A stretch of DNA of 64,000 nt from Streptomyces sp. ATexAB-D23. GTDB lineage: Bacteria > Actinomycetota > Actinomycetes > Streptomycetales > Streptomycetaceae. Both the position numbers and the translations under genes were made by a program. Shown piece by piece: positions 7,472 to 14,868 of the stretch. The notes beneath the pieces are model-generated. The model had not been told where the DNA came from. It saw only the letters and a program-made list of their open reading frames with translations, and made no database searches. Numbering within the stretch: position 1 is the stretch's first letter; each line of letters begins with the position of its first letter. Where the stretch lies: the NCBI RefSeq assembly GCF_000373645.1, contig NZ_KB892009.1, positions 15,780 to 79,779 on the forward strand, written 5' to 3'.

Positions 7472-8478
7472 CACACCCCGCGAAGGCCGCCGTCTTCGGG
7501 ACCGGCTCATGGGGTACGGCCTTCGCCATCGTCCTCGCCGACGCCGGCTGCGACGTCACCCTCTGGGGCCGCCGGGCCGAGGTCGCCGAGACGGTCAACG
7601 CGACCCGTACCAACCCCGGCTACCTGCCGGGCATCGAACTGCCCGCGTCCGTCCGGGCCACCACCGACGCGGCCGAGGCGCTGCGCGGCGCCGACTACGC
7701 CGTCCTCGTCGTGCCCTCCCAGACGCTCCGCGACAACCTCGCCGACTGGGCCCCGCACCTGGAGCCGCAGACGGTCCTGGTCTCGCTGATGAAGGGCGTC
7801 GAACTCGGCACCGCCAAGCGGATGAGCGAGGTCATCGCGGACGTCACCGAGGTGTCCGCCGACCGCGTCGCCGTCATCACCGGCCCCAACCTCGCCAAGG
7901 AGATCGCCGAACGCCGCCCCGCCGCGGCCGTCGTCGCCTGCCGGGACGAGGCCGTCGCCCGCCGCCTCCAGGCCGCCTGCCACACCCCGTACTTCCGCCC
8001 GTACACCAGCACCGACGTGGTCGGCTGCGAGCTCGGCGGTGCCGTCAAGAACGTCATCGGGCTCGCCGTCGGCATCGCCGACGGCATGGGGCTCGGCGAC
8101 AACGCCAAGGGTTCGCTCATCACCCGCGGCCTCGCCGAGACGATCCGGCTCGGGGCGGCCATGGGCGCCGACCCGCTGACCTTCTCCGGACTCGCCGGCC
8201 TCGGCGACCTGGTGGCCACCTGCTCCTCGCCGCTCTCGCGCAACCACACCTTCGGCACCAACCTCGGCCGCGGCATGACGCTCCAGGAGACGATCGCCGT
8301 CACCAAGCAGACCGCCGAGGGCGTCAAGTCCTGCGAATCGGTGCTGGACCTGGCCCGCAGGCACGGCGTCGAGATGCCGCTGACGGAGACGGTCGTCGGC
8401 ATCGTCCACGAGGGCAAGCCGCCGATGGTCGCGCTCAAGGAGCTCATGTCGCGCAGCGCCAAGGCCGAGCGGCACTGA
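7468..8478 (+). CDS. gpsA: Glycerol-3-phosphate dehydrogenase (NAD(P)+)
   Basis: A 336-residue enzyme that reduces dihydroxyacetone phosphate to sn-glycerol-3-phosphate for phospholipids. The Rossmann motif VFGTGSWGTAFA (residues 9-20), the active-site lysine in GAVKNVIGLAVGIADGMGLG and the NAKGSLITRGLAE segment are all present. The length is typical. The GTG start at 7468 overlaps the upstream stop by 4 nt, with AGGAGAGG preceding it. ddlA follows after about 60 nt, so an acyltransferase-gpsA-ddlA operon is likely, joining membrane and wall synthesis. Confidence 0.96.
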   Translation: MTHPAKAAVFGTGSWGTAFAIVLADAGCDVTLWGRRAEVAETVNATRTNPGYLPGIELPASVRATTDAAEALRGADYAVLVVPSQTLRDNLADWAPHLEPQTVLVSLMKGVELGTAKRMSEVIADVTEVSADRVAVITGPNLAKEIAERRPAAAVVACRDEAVARRLQAACHTPYFRPYTSTDVVGCELGGAVKNVIGLAVGIADGMGLGDNAKGSLITRGLAETIRLGAAMGADPLTFSGLAGLGDLVATCSSPLSRNHTFGTNLGRGMTLQETIAVTKQTAEGVKSCESVLDLARRHGVEMPLTETVVGIVHEGKPPMVALKELMSRSAKAERH

Positions 8479-8538
8479 CCCCCGGGCGGCCCCTGCCGCG
8501 CTGACGCGACCCGTACCAGCAGGTACGCTCATCGCGAT

Positions 8539-9696
8539 ATGAGCAGCGAGAACCTCCCCCAGAGCACGGAGCAGCAGCTCCGCAAGCCGCGTGTGGCCGT
8601 CGTGTTCGGCGGCCGCAGCTCCGAACACGGCATTTCGGTGGTCACGGCCGGTGCCGTCCTGAACGCCATCGACCGGACCAAGTACGACGTCCTGCCGATC
8701 GGCATCACGACGGACGGCCGCTGGGCGCTCACCGCCGACGAACCCGAACGCATGGCGATCGCGGACCGGAAGATGCCCGACGTGGCGCAGCTGGCCGAGT
8801 CCGACGAGGGGGGCGTCGTGCTCTCCGTCGACCCCGGCAGCCGCGAAGTGGTCTACAGCGAACCCGGCTCGGTCCCCAAGGCGCTCGGCGAGGTCGACGT
8901 CGTCTTCCCCGTCCTGCACGGCCCCTACGGTGAGGACGGCACCCTCCAGGGCCTCCTGGAGCTGTCCGGCGTGCCGTACGTGGGCGCGGGCGTCCTCGCC
9001 TCGGCCGTCGGCCAGGACAAGGAGTACATGAAGCGCGTCTTCACCTCCTTCGGCCTGCCCGTCGGCCCGTACGTGGTCGTGCGCCCCCGCGAGTGGGACA
9101 ACGACCCGGCCGGTGCCCGCGAGCGCATCACGGAGTTCGCCGCCGAGCACGGCTGGCCGCTCTTCATCAAGCCCGCCCGCGCCGGCTCGTCCATCGGCAT
9201 CACCAAGGTCGAGGACGTCTCCCAGCTGGACGAGGCGATCGAGGAGGCCCGCCGTCACGACCCCAAGTTCCTCGTGGAGTCACTGCTGCGGGGCCGTGAG
9301 ATCGAGTGCGGCGTCCTGGAGTTCGAGGACGGGCCGCGCGCCAGCGTGCCGGCCGAGATCCCGCCCGTCACCTCGCACGACTTCTACGACTTCGAGGCCA
9401 AGTACATCGACTCGGCCTCCGGGATCGTGCCCGCGCCGCTCACCGGCGAGCAGACCGCCGAGGTCCAGCGGCTCGCGGTCGAGGCCTTCGAGGCCGCGTC
9501 CTGCGAGGGCCTGGTGCGCGCCGACTTCTTCCTCACCGAGGACGGCGGATTCGTCATCAACGAGATCAACACCCTGCCGGGTTTCACCCCGATCTCGATG
9601 TACCCGCGCATGTGGCAGGAGAGCGGCGTCAGCTACCAGCAGCTGGTGGACCGGCTCATCCAGGCGGCACTGGACCGGCCGACCGGACTGCGCTGA
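8539..9696 (+). CDS. ddlA: D-alanine--D-alanine ligase
   Basis: A 385-residue ATP-grasp ligase that makes the D-Ala-D-Ala end of the peptidoglycan stem peptide. VVFGGRSSEHGISVVTAG (residues 21-38) is the N-terminal signature. VLHGPYGEDGTLQGLLE and the C-terminal metal-binding FVINEINTLPGFTPISMYP are intact. The N-terminal 15 residues are polar and extra to the fold. A bidirectional terminator follows. This appears to be the ordinary D-Ala-D-Ala enzyme; no vancomycin-resistance (vanHAX-type) context is present. Confidence 0.97.
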   Translation: MSSENLPQSTEQQLRKPRVAVVFGGRSSEHGISVVTAGAVLNAIDRTKYDVLPIGITTDGRWALTADEPERMAIADRKMPDVAQLAESDEGGVVLSVDPGSREVVYSEPGSVPKALGEVDVVFPVLHGPYGEDGTLQGLLELSGVPYVGAGVLASAVGQDKEYMKRVFTSFGLPVGPYVVVRPREWDNDPAGARERITEFAAEHGWPLFIKPARAGSSIGITKVEDVSQLDEAIEEARRHDPKFLVESLLRGREIECGVLEFEDGPRASVPAEIPPVTSHDFYDFEAKYIDSASGIVPAPLTGEQTAEVQRLAVEAFEAASCEGLVRADFFLTEDGGFVINEINTLPGFTPISMYPRMWQESGVSYQQLVDRLIQAALDRPTGLR

Positions 9697-9719
9697 GACA
9701 CCCCGTACGACGCGGCGAA

Positions 9720-9754
9720 GGGCGTGCGCTCTCCCCCACGGGAAGCGCACGCCC
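9720..9754. terminator. Bidirectional terminator between ddlA and the DUF3515 gene
   Basis: An 11-bp perfect stem (GGGCGTGCGCT with AGCGCACGCCC) with a 13-nt loop ends immediately before the stop codon of the convergent lipoprotein gene. Confidence 0.75.
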
Positions 9755-10243
9755 TCAGAGCCGGTTCGGGACCGTCTTCTTCACCGCCGGGGCCAGGGCC
9801 GCGAGCGGGGTCGTGTCATGCGCGTACGCCTTCGAGAACGTCACTTCGACGTACGCCTTGCGCAGGGTGGTCGTCAGCCGGGGCCCGTCGTCCTCACGCT
9901 GTTCCAGCATCCAGTTGACGCCGTCCGCGGTGATCCCCTTCGACTGGTCGTCGTCCATCTCGGCGGGGCGCGGCACCCCGCAGCGCAGTACGATCGCCCC
10001 GTCCCCCCACCCGGCGGTCAGTTCCGAACCGGGACCGGGGTCCTCGCGCTCCAGACCGGCGACGGTGTCCGGCAGTTCCTTGTCCAGCGCACGGCAGTAG
10101 GCTGCGGCTTCCGGCGACGGACTGGGTACCGCGACCGATGCCGAGGCGCCGCCCGGGGAGCAGCCCGCCGCGGCCATCAGCAACAGGGCGGCGGACGGAC
10201 CGAGGAGCACGGGGTGGGGGAGCCGGCGGCTGGATGACGTCAC
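9755..10243 (-). CDS. DUF3515 family lipoprotein
   Basis: A 162-residue predicted lipoprotein. A basic N-terminus is followed by a hydrophobic stretch ending LLLMAAAGC, a good lipobox with Cys27, so the mature protein should be anchored to the outer face of the membrane. The body matches the actinobacterial DUF3515 family, with Cys residues at YCRALDKEL and LRCGVPRP that could form a disulphide. It sits between ddlA and thiL in related genomes. No activity is known. Confidence 0.85.
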   Translation of the reverse strand: MTSSSRRLPHPVLLGPSAALLLMAAAGCSPGGASASVAVPSPSPEAAAYCRALDKELPDTVAGLEREDPGPGSELTAGWGDGAIVLRCGVPRPAEMDDDQSKGITADGVNWMLEQREDDGPRLTTTLRKAYVEVTFSKAYAHDTTPLAALAPAVKKTVPNRL

Positions 10244-10263
10244 CGGCCCAGCGTAGACGGGGG

Positions 10264-10497
10264 CTACAGGTGAACGACCGGGCAGGTCAGGGTTCTGGTG
10301 ATGCCCTCCACTTGCTGGACCCGGGCCACCACGATGCGCCCGAGCTCATCGACCGTGTCCGCCTGGGCGCGCACGATCACGTCGTAGGGGCCGGTGACGT
10401 CTTCTGCCTTGGTCACTCCCGGGATCTTGGAGATGGTCTGGGCGACGGTCGACGCCTTGCCCACCTCGGTCTGAATAAGGATGTACGCCTGTACCAC
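10264..10497 (-). CDS. Lrp/AsnC ligand-binding domain protein
   Basis: A 77-residue protein consisting only of the ligand-binding (RAM) half of Lrp/AsnC regulators, MVQAYILIQTEVGKA to the C-terminus, with GVTKAEDVTGPYDVIV as the core. No DNA-binding domain is present: a frame stays open upstream, but GGAGG lies just before the GTG at 10497 and the upstream translation is not regulator-like. Such stand-alone domains form ring oligomers and may sense amino acids or modulate full-length Lrp proteins. It is followed by the DUF3515 gene on the same strand. Confidence 0.88.
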   Translation of the reverse strand: MVQAYILIQTEVGKASTVAQTISKIPGVTKAEDVTGPYDVIVRAQADTVDELGRIVVARVQQVEGITRTLTCPVVHL

Positions 10498-10738
10498 GGA
10501 ACCTCCAGGGCGGCCACGAGGATCATGTGGGGGAAAGGGACGCCACGTTATCGCGTCGTCGCGGGCCGCGGGGAGACCTACGGGCCGGATGACGCCCCAG
10601 CGTGGCGTACAGAACGCACAAGTTGACGTATCTCTTGACAGTACCGACAGCAGTGACGGCACGCGACCGCGACTGGGGCGGCGCGGGCGGGGGACAGACC
10701 GGGCGAGCGCCCGGTACGAAAATGAGAGGTGAGACTCG

Positions 10739-11710
10739 GTGAAGGCAACCGTGGGCGAGTTGGGGGAGTTCGGGCTCATCAGAGAGCTCACGTCCCGGCT
10801 CACCACCACTCCGGCGGTCCGGCTCGGGCCGGGCGACGACGCCGCGGTCGTGACCGCCCCCGACCGCAGGGTCGTGGCCAGCACGGACATCCTGCTGGAG
10901 GGACGGCACTTCCGGCGCGACTGGTCGACGGCGTACGACGTGGGCCGCAAGGCCGCCGCGCAGAACCTCGCCGACATCGCCGCCATGGGCGCCGTGCCCA
11001 CCGCGCTGCTCCTCGGCCTCGTCGTCCCCGCCGAACTCCCGGTCACCTGGGCCGCGGAGCTGATGGACGGCCTGCGCGACGAGTGCCAGGTCGCGGGGGC
11101 GGCCGTGGTCGGCGGTGACGTGGTGCGCGGCGACACCATCACCGTCGCGATCACCGCGCTCGGCGACCTGCGCAACCACGAACCCGTCACCAGGGCGGGC
11201 GCCCAGCCCGGCGACGTCGTGGCCGTCACCGGCTGGCTCGGCTGGTCCGCCGCCGGGTACGCCGTGCTCTCCCGCGGCTTCCGCTCGCCCCGCGCCTTCG
11301 TCGAGGCCCACCGCCGCCCCGAACCGCCGTACCACGCGGGCCCCGCGGCCGCCGGGCTCGGCGCCACCGCGATGACCGACGTCAGCGACGGGCTCGTCGC
11401 CGACCTCGGGCACATCGCCGAGGCCAGCAAGGTCCGCATCGACCTGCGCTCCGGGCACATCGACATCCCCTCGCAGATGGCGGACATCGGGCAGGCCGTC
11501 GGCGTCGACCCGCTCCAGTGGGTGCTGACCGGCGGCGAGGACCACGCGATCGTCGCGACCTTCCCGCCCGACGTGAAGCTGCCGGCCCGCTGGAAGGTGA
11601 TCGGCGAGGTCCTCAACCCCTCGGCGCTGCCCCAGGTGACGGTCGACGGGGCGCCCTGGACCAGCAAGAACGGCTGGGACCACTTCGGCGACATCGAGGA
11701 CGCCCCGTAG
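10739..11710 (+). CDS. thiL: Thiamine-monophosphate kinase
   Basis: A 323-residue AIR-synthase-like kinase that phosphorylates thiamine monophosphate to the active diphosphate. [13 protein letters not shown] starts the fold. GPGDDAAVV (residues 31-39) binds metal and ATP, and GGDVVRGD and [13 protein letters not shown] follow. The GTG at 10739 is chosen because a GAGAGGTGAGA sequence precedes it; a second GTG four codons on is possible. thiD begins about 10 nt after the stop, so both thiamine steps are co-expressed. Confidence 0.95.
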   Translation: MKATVGELGEFGLIRELTSRLTTTPAVRLGPGDDAAVVTAPDRRVVASTDILLEGRHFRRDWSTAYDVGRKAAAQNLADIAAMGAVPTALLLGLVVPAELPVTWAAELMDGLRDECQVAGAAVVGGDVVRGDTITVAITALGDLRNHEPVTRAGAQPGDVVAVTGWLGWSAAGYAVLSRGFRSPRAFVEAHRRPEPPYHAGPAAAGLGATAMTDVSDGLVADLGHIAEASKVRIDLRSGHIDIPSQMADIGQAVGVDPLQWVLTGGEDHAIVATFPPDVKLPARWKVIGEVLNPSALPQVTVDGAPWTSKNGWDHFGDIEDAP

Positions 11711-11720
11711 ATTGCGGCGT

Positions 11721-12530
11721 ATGCCGATAACCCCCTCCGTACCTCCCCGCGTGCTCACCGTCGCCGGATCCGACTCCGGCGGCGGTGCGGGCATCCAGGC
11801 CGACCTCAAGACGATGCTGGCCCTCGGCACGCACGGAATGAGCGTGCTGACCGCCGTCACCGCCCAGAACTCCCTGGGCGTCCAGGGTGCCTGGGAACTG
11901 CCCGCCGAGGCCGTGCGCGCCCAGTACCGCAGCGTCGTGGACGACATCGGGGTCGACGCGGTCAAGACCGGAATGCTGTCGTCCGCGCACCTGGTCGAGA
12001 CCGTCGCCGAACTCCTCGCCGGGACCGACGCCCCGGCCGTCGTGGACCCGGTCGGTGTCTCCAAGCACGGCGACCCGTTGCTGGCAGCCGAGGCCCTCGA
12101 CTCGGTCCGTACGAAGCTGCTGCCCGTCGCGACCGTGGCGACCCCGAACCTCGACGAAGTGGCCCAGCTCACGGGCATCACCGTCACCGACGAGCCCGGG
12201 ATGCGCCGGGCCGCCGCCGCCCTGCTCGGATTCGGGCCCCGCTGGGTCGTGGTCAAGGGCGGTCACCTGCCCGGCGACCCCGTCGACCTGCTGACCGACG
12301 GCACCGAGGAGCACTGGCTGCGCGCCCCCCGCCACGACAACCGCCACACCCACGGCACCGGCTGCACCCTCGCCTCCGCGATCGCGAGCCACCTGGCGCG
12401 CGGTGCCGACGTGCCGACGGCCGTACGGGCCGCCAAGGCGTACGTCACCGGGGCGATCGAGGCGGGCTTCCCGCTCGGTGCCGGCATCGGGCCGGTCGGC
12501 CACGGCTGGCGGCTGCGCGACGCGGACTGA
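11721..12530 (+). CDS. thiD: Hydroxymethylpyrimidine/phosphomethylpyrimidine kinase
   Basis: A 269-residue ribokinase-fold enzyme that phosphorylates HMP and HMP-phosphate for thiamine synthesis. [19 protein letters not shown] (residues 14-32) is the substrate-binding signature, and the anion hole and catalytic base lie in [13 protein letters not shown] near residue 210. The ATG at 11721 gives the usual N-terminus; a TTG three codons earlier is possible. It lies directly downstream of thiL and is followed by a classic terminator shared with rpmB. Confidence 0.94.
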   Translation: MPITPSVPPRVLTVAGSDSGGGAGIQADLKTMLALGTHGMSVLTAVTAQNSLGVQGAWELPAEAVRAQYRSVVDDIGVDAVKTGMLSSAHLVETVAELLAGTDAPAVVDPVGVSKHGDPLLAAEALDSVRTKLLPVATVATPNLDEVAQLTGITVTDEPGMRRAAAALLGFGPRWVVVKGGHLPGDPVDLLTDGTEEHWLRAPRHDNRHTHGTGCTLASAIASHLARGADVPTAVRAAKAYVTGAIEAGFPLGAGIGPVGHGWRLRDAD

Positions 12531-12584
12531 CCGCACGGCCCGCCGGGGCGCGGGCGCAGGCGCCCTCCCCCCGTGCGGGCACGG

Positions 12585-12620
12585 CAAAAAGCCGGTCCAC
12601 CGAGATGGACCGGCTTTTTG
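12585..12620. terminator. Bidirectional terminator between thiD and rpmB
   Basis: A perfect 15-bp stem with a 6-nt loop. The left arm starts with an A run and the right arm ends with a T run (GGCTTTTTG), so both strands present a textbook intrinsic terminator. Confidence 0.92.
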
Positions 12621-12653
12621 GGCAACCGGTAGGGCTGCGCTACGACGGGAACG

Positions 12654-12839
12654 TCAGCGCGCGACCTTGCCGGCCTTGATGCACGAGGTGCAGACGTTGA
12701 GCCGCTTCGGCGTCCGCCCGACCACGGCACGCACGCGCTGGATGTTGGGATTCCAGCGACGGGACGTACGGCGGTGCGAGTGCGAAATGCTGTTGCCGAA
12801 GCTCGGCCCCTTGCCGCAAACGTCGCAGTTGGCAGCCAC
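12654..12839 (-). CDS. rpmB: 50S ribosomal protein L28
   Basis: A 61-residue L28. It carries two Cys pairs, CDVCGKGP near the start and CTSCIKAGK near the end, so this is the zinc-binding form. Streptomyces often has a second, cysteine-free copy induced under zinc starvation; this one is expected to be the zinc-replete housekeeping gene. It is monocistronic and divergent from the FakA-like gene. Confidence 0.96.
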   Translation of the reverse strand: MAANCDVCGKGPSFGNSISHSHRRTSRRWNPNIQRVRAVVGRTPKRLNVCTSCIKAGKVAR

Positions 12840-12874
12840 GGGTCACTCCAAAACTTCAGATGCACTTACAGTGA

Positions 12875-12892
12875 AATCCGGCACGCCGGATT
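12875..12892. repeat. Inverted repeat in the rpmB-fakA intergenic region
   Basis: AATCCGGC, two bases, GCCGGATT: a perfect 8-bp palindrome 35 bp upstream of rpmB and about 220 bp before the divergent gene. Its place fits an operator or a 5-prime leader stem for rpmB. No known regulator motif matches with confidence. Confidence 0.4.
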
Positions 12893-13109
12893 CATTGACT
12901 GAAGTGGCGGTACCGGGGGAATGTCCCGACTCTCGTCGGGCAACCGAAGCAGCATACAACGGCTGCGTCGGAGATACGAAACTACCATGGGATCCGCACC
13001 CGCCCGCCCCGCCCCCGGACCGCCCGGACCCCCCGGCCGGAGCTACCCTGCGGTGCAGCCAGCCGCCCCCGCCCGTGATCCGAGTCCGTGTTCCGAGGAG
13101 GACTTCCAG

Positions 13110-14744
13110 GTGCCGCAGACCGCCGACGAACCGGATGCCGTGGCGGTACGGACCTGGTGCTCCCTGGCCCTGGAGGCGCTCGGCCGCGAGCGCGCCGCGA
13201 TCGACGCGATCAACGTCTACCCCGTCGCCGACGGGGACACCGGCACCAACCTCTACCTGACCGTGGAGTCCGCGGCCGCCGCCGTCGAAGCGGTCTTCGC
13301 CGCCCACGAGACCGGCACCTCGGTGCCCTCGGCGGCGGACGCGGTACGGGCCATGGCCCACGGGGCGCTGATCGGCGCCCGGGGCAACTCCGGCACGATC
13401 CTGGCCCAGCTGCTGCGCGGCATGGCCGGTGTGCTCGCCGACGGCACCGGCGGCGACCGCCTCCGCCTGGCGCTCGACCGGGCCGCCGCCTCCGCCCGGG
13501 AAGCCGTCGCCCACCCCGTCGAGGGCACGGTCCTCACCGTCGCGGACCGGGCCGCCGCCGCGGCGGGCTGCGCACCGCCCGGCGCGAACACCGCCGAGGT
13601 CGCCCGAGCCGCGTACGAAGGGGCCCGTACCGCCCTGGACGCGACCCCCGGACAGCTCCCCGCCCTCGCCAGGGCCGGGGTGGTCGACGCCGGCGGACGC
13701 GGCCTGGTGACCCTGCTCGGCGCCCTCGTCGAGGCCGTCTCGGGACGGGCCCCGGAGCGGCCGTACGAGAACCCCGCCCCGTTCGTCCCCACCCACGCCG
13801 GCTCCGAGGAGTGCCCGGCCGCCGAGGGGACCGGGGGCGGCCCCGCCTTCGAGGTCATCTACCTCCTGGAAGCCGGTGACGAGGCCGTCGAACGGCTGCG
13901 CACCCGGCTGGACGGTCTCGGCGACTCCCTGGTGGTGGTCGGCGGCGACGGCCTGTGGAACGTCCATGTGCACGTGGACGACGCGGGGGCCGCGGTGGAG
14001 GCCGGCGTCGAGGCCGGCCGGCCGTACCGCATCCGCATCACCCACTTCGCCGCCGACCGGGCGCACGCCCGCCCCGAACCCGCCCGGCGCGCGGTCGTCG
14101 CGGTCGTCCCGGGCGACGGCCTCGCCGCCCTGTGCGAGCAGGCCGGCGCGACGACGGTGCTCGCCCGGCCCGGCGAGCCGCCCGCCAGCGGCGAACTCGT
14201 GGACGCGATCCGCCGCGCCCACGCCCGCGAGGTGGTCCTGCTGCCCAACGACGGCGACCTGCGCCACACCGCCGCCGCTGCCGCCGAACAGGCCAGGGCC
14301 CAGGGCATCCGGGTCGCCCTCGTCCCGACCAGGGCCGCCGTCCAGGGCATCGCGGCCCTGGCCGTCCACGAGCCCGACCGCAGCTTCGACGAGGACGTGG
14401 TCGCCATGACCTCGGCGGCCGGCGCCACCCGCTACGCCGAACTGGCCGTCGCCGAACGGCAGTCCTGGACCATGGCCGGCATCTGCCAGGCCGGCGACAT
14501 CCTGGGCCTGATCGACGGAGACGTCGCCGTCATCGGCCAGGACGTCCCCGGCACCGCCCGCGAGGTCCTGGACCGCATGCTCGCGGCGGGCGGCGAACTG
14601 GTCACCCTGGTCCTCGGCGAGGACACCCCGGCCACCCTCGCCGGCACCCTGGAGGAACACGTCCGCGAGGGCTACCTGGCGGTGGACACCACGGTCTACG
14701 ACGGCGGCCACCAGCACGCTCCGCTCCTGATCGGCGTGGAGTAG
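13110..14744 (+). CDS. DhaL/DAK-domain protein, FakA-like fatty acid kinase
   Basis: A 544-residue protein. The N-terminal DhaL domain has the metal-nucleotide motif NVYPVADGDTGTNLYLT (residues 35-51) and GARGNSGTILAQLLRG. A middle linker region and a C-terminal DegV-like domain follow, as in FakA of Firmicutes, which phosphorylates fatty acids bound to a FakB carrier. No fakB is visible here. The GTG at 13110 is preferred because GAGGAGGA lies 7-8 nt upstream and the frame before it is low-complexity proline-rich. It sits upstream of recG in related genomes, although the Hsp90-TPR pair intervenes here. Confidence 0.85.
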   Translation: MPQTADEPDAVAVRTWCSLALEALGRERAAIDAINVYPVADGDTGTNLYLTVESAAAAVEAVFAAHETGTSVPSAADAVRAMAHGALIGARGNSGTILAQLLRGMAGVLADGTGGDRLRLALDRAAASAREAVAHPVEGTVLTVADRAAAAAGCAPPGANTAEVARAAYEGARTALDATPGQLPALARAGVVDAGGRGLVTLLGALVEAVSGRAPERPYENPAPFVPTHAGSEECPAAEGTGGGPAFEVIYLLEAGDEAVERLRTRLDGLGDSLVVVGGDGLWNVHVHVDDAGAAVEAGVEAGRPYRIRITHFAADRAHARPEPARRAVVAVVPGDGLAALCEQAGATTVLARPGEPPASGELVDAIRRAHAREVVLLPNDGDLRHTAAAAAEQARAQGIRVALVPTRAAVQGIAALAVHEPDRSFDEDVVAMTSAAGATRYAELAVAERQSWTMAGICQAGDILGLIDGDVAVIGQDVPGTAREVLDRMLAAGGELVTLVLGEDTPATLAGTLEEHVREGYLAVDTTVYDGGHQHAPLLIGVE

Positions 14745-14789
14745 GCGGCCCGGAGCACCACATCGGGCCCGTCCGGCGGGGGCGCCCGA

Positions 14790-14839
14790 CCGGGCCCGTC
14801 CGGCGACCGAGGACGAGGGGGCACGCCGGACGGTCCCGG
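14790..14839. terminator. Hairpin between convergent fakA-like and TPR genes
   Basis: A 16-bp stem with one mismatch (CCGGGCCCGTCCGGCG with CGCCGGACGGTCCCGG) and an 18-nt loop. A direct copy of the left arm also occurs at about 14764. It probably terminates both converging genes. Confidence 0.6.
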
Positions 14840-14868
14840 CGCCGGACCACCGCCCCCCCGCCGGGGCC

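Noticed and set aside
8539..9696. Vancomycin-resistance ligase
   Set aside because: The context is an ordinary gpsA-ddl operon without vanH or vanX and the sequence fits D-Ala-D-Ala ligases.
12840..12900. Zur operator controlling rpmB
   Set aside because: This L28 has both zinc-binding Cys pairs, so it is the zinc-dependent copy, and the palindrome does not resemble the Zur consensus.
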